This document shows, piece by piece, positions 59,201 to 64,000 of a DNA stretch of 64,000 nt. A program made the translations under genes and the position numbers. The notes below the pieces were generated by a model. The model was not told where the DNA came from. It made no database searches and saw only the letters and a program-made list of their open reading frames with translations. Positions within the stretch are counted from its first letter, which is position 1. Each line of letters begins with the position of its first letter. Source of the stretch: Anisus vortex (taxonomy: Eukaryota > Mollusca > Gastropoda > Planorbidae); NCBI GenBank assembly GCA_949126835.1, contig OX421497.1, forward strand, positions 46,741,715 through 46,805,714, read 5' to 3'.

Positions 59201-62200
59201 TTAATGTGGACAGATCTTCCGACCCCTGTGACCAGGACATAGTTAAAAATACATCTTCATCTGGTTTGGCATGTAGACTGTCTTGTGAGTTTTCCAGTGT
59301 TTTGGAATGGCTGTCATTAAGTTTTGCTGTTTTTTTCACTTTCAGATGTAAACCCTGGATTATTTTTTCCTTTCTTTTCAAAGTCTTTTCTATTTCTGAC
59401 CTAGCAAGTTGTTCATTTTGTAATTGTGCCTGAAGTTCAGCTACTGTTGATTCAAGTTGTAAGCATTTGGACTGCATGCTCTCAATTTCACTGTGAAGAT
59501 GTTTACTCTCAGTCTCACTGTGAAGATGTTTACTCTCAGTCTCACTGTTTTCACAGGCATTTCGTAACTCTGTCTGTAGGTCTGGCACATCATCTCTGCA
59601 GCTGGGTTGATGTACCTGAGGATAGGATACCTGCAAAGACTGAACTAGATCACCTACAGCTACACCATGACCACAGTATGAAATTAAAGGGGAGGAAGTG
59701 AGAGATTCTGTGGATGAGGAGGTTGACACCAATATGTGGGAAGGAGGGACGCCTACTACTGTTGGAGATTGCAATGAGGATACCTGAGCTTTAAGACTAT
59801 CTATACAGGTCTCTTGGGTAGACAGAGTCAATACAAGTTCACTTAATTTGCTTTCAAGTCTGGATATTTCACCATCCTTTTCTGAGAGAAGCTGTTGTAG
59901 TTCATTGACAACATTTGTCAATTCTGACACATTCTCCTGTAATATTTTCCTATCAGAACTAATCTGACCAAGTTCCTGCATGACCTCTGATTTCTCTTGC
60001 CCTATTTTCTCCACTGATTCATTGAGTGTTTTAATAATTTCTCTACATGAAATGAATTCTTTGTTTACTTCACTAATCTGCAACTCTGACTCATCATTGC
60101 TAGTGGTAAGTTGTTCAATTTCATGTCTGTATGTCTCTAACTGGCTGCACAGCTTAACCTTCTCAGACTCCACCGCAGAAAGAGTTTCTTTAAGGCTAGA
60201 GAAGTCCTTCTCTAGAAGCTGGTACTCTGTCTCAGACTGGGCCAGCAGCTCACTCACATCCCTGACATCCTTTTCCCTCTGTTTCTGAACACTGTCTACA
60301 TCAAATGCCGAGTTCCTCTTCTCTTCTTCCAACATATCAATGTGCCTTTGAAGATCTTCATTATGAACAGTCAGGCTGTTAAAGTCAGAGTTCAGACTGG
60401 TCAGACTTTCTTTGAGAGACTTGCATTCTGACTGAAGTTCTTGACACTGATGTTCATATTTAGAACTCAACTCCTTGTACTGCTCAATCTGTGAGATGGA
60501 ATTGATCTTAAAACTATTCAACTCCGCATCAAGGCTGTGGCCCCTGACCTCAGATTCCTCCAAGAGTTCAGTAAGGATTTCTTTTTCTTTCTTTTCCCTG
60601 GACCTTTCCTCTGATAAAACCATCAAACTAGTTTTCAGCTCTTCAACATCCTTCTGGAAAGTTTCTTTCACTTGACTAATCAAGTCAGCACTAACTTCCT
60701 TCTCTGCTATAACATAATGCAGATGTTCAATTTCTTTGTTCAGCTCCACCAGTTCCAGCTGTAGAGATTCACATGTAGTTTTAGTTTCCTGTAAGTTGGA
60801 TTCTGTCTGCTCTCTTTTATCAATTGTTTCATCCAGTAAACTCAACAATTTCTTCTCATCTTTTTCTATGGCCATTTTCTCAGAAAACAAACTGTTGAAG
60901 CCTTTCCTCAGCTGGTTTAGTTTGTGTTGGTAGTGTGTTCTCTCAGCCTCCAGACCATTCAAGAACTCGTCCGACAGATGGAAGCTGCTTGTAGAGTCTG
61001 AGCAATCATCATTAGTATGAGTTGTAGCAAAAGAAGGAAGAGGGTCAGTGGAGGACTTGGGCCAACTAATGGAGTCTTCTTGATCCACTTGGCATTCCTC
61101 TGGGACAATGTTTAAACAGGCATCAAAGACATGCACTGATTCTGTCAGGACACTTGTTAAACTAAAGAATTGTTGCGTCAATGATGACATGACTGCCATG
61201 TGGGATGTTTCAAGATTTTTCTTGTCTTTTTGAAGCTTATGTAGCACAGCAGACTGTGAATCCAGACGATCACTAAGGGTGGATAACTCATTTAAAAGCA
61301 GACATATTCGCTCGTCATTTTGGGAGTGTGTTGCTTCCCATTCCATTTTTGTTTTGTTCATGTCATCTTCCATCATCTGGAGTCTGTCCCTCATACATTC
61401 TTCTGAGTGTTTTACTGCATCTCTCTCTAATTGAAGATCATGAATCAATGATTGAAATGCATTTGCCTGTTCAGTGTGGCAATTTTCAAACTCTAGCATA
61501 TTGCCAAGTCTCTCTGACACTTCAGCTTTCTCTGTAGATAAATCACTCAACTGTTTGGTTAGATTTGTATTGTTTTCTTGCAGATTAACATTTTCAGCTG
61601 TTAATTTGGTCAGTATTTCCATCTCTTCTTGCCTACTACTGACAAAACTGGACAATTCTACTTCCTTGTCCTTTAATTGAGACTCAAGTCCTTCACATTT
61701 TACCTTTTCTCTTTCTAAAAGCAGATTTACTTCAGACATATTTTCTAGGATAGTGGTGTGGGTACTCTGCAGTTCTGCATAAAGATTATGTTGCTTTTCC
61801 AAATCACAGGTCAACTTTACCTTGGCCTCTTCACCTACATACAGTGATGTCTCTAGATCTTTGATATCAACAATCAACTTTTCTTTCTCGAGCTGTAACT
61901 TCTGGACCTCATTTTGTTCAGCACTGAGTTGTTCCCTGGCTTCAACCAGATATTTCTGAGTTAAACTCAATTCCTCCAGTAACGTTACTAAACTCAATTT
62001 ACCATCAGCAAGACTTGTCCGTGTTTCCTCTATTTGGTTCTCCAGTCTAGCTTTATCTGAAGTCATGTTCAACACTACTTCCTTCAACTGCTCTAATTCA
62101 GCACAATATGTTTCTTTTTCTTTGACCAACAAACCAATGGTAGCTTCTAAGTGAGTTATTTTATCCACAGAGATCTCCATTGAGCTGATAAGAATATCTC

Positions 62201-64000
62201 TCTGACTCCTGATATCAACAACTTCTGACTGGGATTTGTCCAACATAGTTTTTAATTGATTCACTTCTTTTTCACTCTCCATCATCATAATTTCCAGCTG
62301 ACTGGATTCTGTGGTCTTCATATCTACCAGAGCTTTCATTTTCTCTTCCAGTTTTGCCAACTGCACACTCAACTCGTCCCGTGAAGTGATGGCTTCATTC
62401 AATTGTACTCTTGTTTCAGTCAATACAGTTTTATCCATTGCATTCTCTCTACTTAATTCTTCCAGGTGTTGATTGGTTGATTCTTTCAGTAGAACATATT
62501 CATCAACACTTTTTGAAAGTTGTTCCCTTAGACTGGCACTCAGTTGCTTTTCTGATTCCAAGTCTTGTCCCACTTGTGCACACAGCTTTTCCAGAGTTTC
62601 CTTTTCTAGAGTATATTGTGTAAGCTGATTGGACTGCTGACCAGACAGAGCATCCAGCTCAATGTTCAACTGTTCTACAGCATTGCCTTGTGCTTCAAGT
62701 TTGCTGTCAGCTTGAGCAACAATCTTTAAAGTTTCAGCCAGCTGAGCTCTAGTGGAGTTCACCTCATCTTGCAGACTTTGCTGGGCCTGAAGACTTTCTT
62801 TCAGCTCATTTGCCAACAGTTTATATCTTTCAGTTTCAATTTTTACATCTTCTTTTGATGCCTCCATGAAATTTTGTGACAATCTCAGGGAAACACTCAA
62901 ATCATCAAAGGCCTGTTTGATACTCTCCCTTTCCCCCACTTCTTGTTCCAATTTCAATTGTAAACTAGACAATGTTTCATGGCACTGCTGGTAAGATTGT
63001 TTGATAGTGAGTGCATCTTCTTTAGCATTATCCAGCATAGACTTGTTCACAACACTCTCCTCAATCAGCTTGGAAAGGTTCAGCTTGACTTCATCAAAGC
63101 TGACAAGTTTCTCTTCAATCAACTCTTTTGTGTGTGCATTTGAAGCTCTCGTCTGAGTGTCTTCTGATCTGTAGCTCTCCAACAGTGACTGGATATTTTC
63201 TTGGCTCATTCGACATTTCCCAATGCTAGAACTAAGCTCATTAAGCTCTGACTTTCTTCTAGATGTGGCTATTTGAAGATTTTCTGCTTTTTTAGACAAG
63301 TTTTCCTCAGCGTGTTGCCTTTCCTTCAAGAACTTGTATACATTATTTTTCAACTCTCTCATTCCTTTCTGCAATTTTCCATTTTTGGTCCTCTCCTCAA
63401 AGAGTGCAGTGTTTACCTTCTCAAGGTTGCGGCTCAGCGTTTGGTCATTCTTCTGTTTTTCTTCCTTCAAAATGTCCACCATCATTTGCATTTCTCTGTT
63501 GTTCTCCTTCATGCTGCTCATTTCATTCTCCGCAGTCTCTTTGGCTTTGACCAGGTTTTCAATTTCTGACTCCAGATCTCTTATAATGATGCCCTTGCGT
63601 GTGATTTCAGAAATGGAGTCCCCCAGCTCACTCTGCACTGCCTCAACATGCTGGTGAGAAGACCTGAGTTGTGTGCACAGCTCTCTTACCAGGCAGTCTT
63701 TCTCTTGGTGTTTGTTTTCTAAGACAGAGATCAGTTTCTCTGTGTCCACGTGGGATCTCTTGTGCTCATGGACAATGTCCTTAAGATCTTTCAACTCTGT
63801 GGTCAGCTCCAGGAAAGAATCATTCACACAGTTGTATTGTATGTACAGGTTACTCAACTCATTACATTTCAACTCAAGCTGTTTCTCCAAGTCCAGCGCC
63901 TGATGTTTCAACTTTTTGCACTCTGTGGCTGATTCGGACTGGTTCTGATGATTCTCTTCTTGCAATGATTGCAATTTCTTTTCCAGCTCTTCAATGGTGT
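38136..64000 (-). CDS. GOLGB1: Giant C-terminally anchored golgin (giantin-like), 3' eleven exons
   Basis: Minus-strand exons, 5' to 3': 64000(open)-54861, 52262-50922, 50428-48164, 47926-45671, 45490-45269, 44419-44273, 44180-44065, 43472-43310, 39807-39744, 39609-39555, 38247-38136. All have GT-AG borders and joining phases. They encode about 5,293 residues and the 5' end is off-window. Almost all is Leu/Glu/Lys/Gln-rich heptad coiled coil, broken by a few Pro/Ser-rich hinges (near 55100-55430, 58140-58250, 59580-59790 and 60970-61130). The last exon ends in a membrane segment (TVIWVYFAFIHILLIACF) 4 residues before the stop, an arrangement like giantin, whose C-terminus anchors it in Golgi membrane while the rod tethers vesicles. 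Other tail-anchored golgins (golgin-84, CASP) are far shorter. No GRIP domain is seen. Human giantin is 3,259 residues, so this protein is much longer. Confidence 0.8.
38537..38712. repeat. 57-bp repeat, three copies
   Basis: The unit contains TATAATCTGTGCCAATCTAG and ACAATTTGTTTGGTCATCTA. It lies in the last golgin intron, about 290 bp from the final exon. Confidence 0.85.
39072..39337 (-). mobile_element. tRNA-derived SINE, copy 4 (most complete)
   Basis: On the minus strand the head reads GGGGCACGGTAGCCGAGCGG with B box GGTTCAAATCCTGG and then the common body, ending CGAAGGGTACTTTA. Both promoter boxes are intact. The head resembles a Leu/Ser-class tRNA (long variable region) but the exact source is uncertain. 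Confidence 0.85.
39888..42735. repeat. 46-bp minisatellite, about 62 copies
   Basis: The unit contains AATACAGAGGGTTTTAAATA, TTCAACAAACATATTTTACA and TAGAAC. Length variants of 44-46 bp arise from AGAGG versus AGAGGG, and from a shorter CATGTTTACA form that clusters between 41400 and 42560. It fills most of a golgin intron and starts about 80 bp upstream (in gene direction) of the 64-bp exon. Confidence 0.95.
42736..43309 (-). other. Golgin intron, unique part
   Basis: AT-rich intronic sequence; nothing recognisable is present. Confidence 0.5.
43547..43700 (+). repeat. Dispersed repeat, copy 2
   Basis: It is related to 32311-32450 (CCTCAGAGCTGGCAAAGTGT; GTACACCACGGTGGGCTAAC). Similarity fades after about 150 bp. 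It lies in a golgin intron. Confidence 0.5.
44475..45084 (-). mobile_element. MITE family A, full-length copy
   Basis: About 610 bp is bounded by imperfect inverted repeats of about 40 bp. The left end is ATATGTGACGCAACCCAACG and the inverted right end is ATATATGTGATGCAGCCCCA, continuing into CGGAAGTCGGTAAAA and CTGAAGTCGACAAAA respectively. There is no coding frame. A truncated relative lies at 30795. Confidence 0.7.
45148..45285 (-). repeat. Repeat that multiplies a golgin splice donor
   Basis: Reading the minus strand, the exon ends CAGTTAGCAATGCAG followed by the donor GTTAGTTGTT. Downstream in the intron this junction recurs four more times as GCAG/GTTAGT or GCAG/GTTAAT at 24-29-bp spacing. 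The first extra donor would add 24 bp but meets TGA at once, so use of decoys would truncate the protein. Confidence 0.75.
50554..50788 (-). mobile_element. tRNA-derived SINE, copy 5
   Basis: Body and B-box region (GGTTTGAATCCTGG) are preserved on the minus strand. The 5' head is truncated. It lies in a golgin intron. Confidence 0.75.
52263..53384 (-). other. Golgin intron, left part
   Basis: AT-rich sequence. A 73-residue plus-strand frame near 53000 has no recognisable content. I see no repeat. Confidence 0.5.
53385..53705 (+). mobile_element. 3' end of a LINE
   Basis: The frame TWNGLPEQTRKTRNLTS is followed by GTAGGACGCAATAATCTTCT, both nearly identical to 5345-5530. The copy continues to a 3' end with AATAAAGAAATCTTATCTCA. 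It lies in a golgin intron on the opposite strand. Confidence 0.65.
53706..54860 (-). other. Golgin intron, right part
   Basis: AT-rich intronic sequence without recognised elements. Confidence 0.5.
54861..64000 (-). other. GOLGB1: Very long golgin exon (at least 9.1 kb), partial
   Basis: A single frame without introns covers at least 9,140 bp, about 3,046 residues, and remains open at the right edge. The donor is CAA/GTAAGC at 54860. It contains recurrent short segments of the type KKKDxxxxxxNKKL (near 55270 and 58040) and related RKEAKILALTKRV (near 58270) and KRKEKIIQGLHLKVKK (near 59360), each beside a hinge. This suggests the rod grew by internal duplication. Reading-frame openness over 9 kb in AT-rich DNA shows strong selection. 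Confidence 0.85.
59488..59541 (-). repeat. GOLGB1: In-frame 27-bp duplication in the golgin coding sequence
   Basis: Two perfect 27-bp copies encode consecutive HSETESKHL-type nonapeptides, followed by a diverged third (HSEIESM). The frame is kept. It lies between a Ser/Pro-rich hinge and a coiled-coil segment. Confidence 0.85.

Noticed and set aside
46707..64000. Many plus-strand frames opposite the golgin exons
   Set aside because: Ser/Leu/Phe-rich shadows of the coiled-coil coding strand.

Overview
This is a eukaryotic genomic window: AT-rich, intron-rich and heavily loaded with transposons and minisatellites. The spliced genes are animal genes (a CARF-type transcription factor and a giantin-type golgin). 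The mix of tRNA-derived SINEs, CR1/L2-like LINE tails, hAT elements and a Ty3/gypsy element suggests a lophotrochozoan, most likely a gastropod mollusc. That placement is inference, since no marker gene here settles it.

Layout. (1) 1-2.9 kb: a decayed minus-strand LINE fragment, then the last coding exon of a C2H2 zinc-finger gene whose final finger is cut off by a stop codon. (2) 2.9-18.4 kb: a transposon graveyard. LINE fragments and hAT-type debris surround a structurally complete 7.2-kb Ty3/gypsy LTR retrotransposon (7424-14636). Its two 599-bp LTRs read as identical, and it sits inside a broken hAT transposase gene. Its single gag-pol frame has the order Gag-PR-INT-RT-RNaseH, with integrase before reverse transcriptase; this is the order known from Gmr1-type elements and not the usual Ty3/gypsy order. 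Further right, a 1.8-kb hAT element with an 8-bp target duplication is nested in an older DNA element. (3) 18.9-34 kb: a plus-strand CARF (calcium-responsive transcription factor) homologue, reconstructed as 12 coding exons with consistent splice phases, with a probable NRF-1/YY1 promoter about 2.7 kb upstream. (4) 34-38 kb: the convergent 3' ends of CARF and the next gene, with a 33-bp minisatellite and a MITE between them. (5) 38.1 kb to the right edge, minus strand: an enormous coiled-coil golgin ending in a C-terminal membrane anchor, best matched to giantin (GOLGB1). Eleven exons are visible, encoding more than 5,290 residues, including one exon of at least 9.1 kb that runs off the window.

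A recurring theme is minisatellites that abut or contain splice sites. They lie just after the donor of CARF exon 3, just before the acceptors of CARF exons 4 and 7, and across a donor in the golgin gene. Several copies carry decoy donors or acceptors. Most long open frames outside the genes named here are repeat artefacts.
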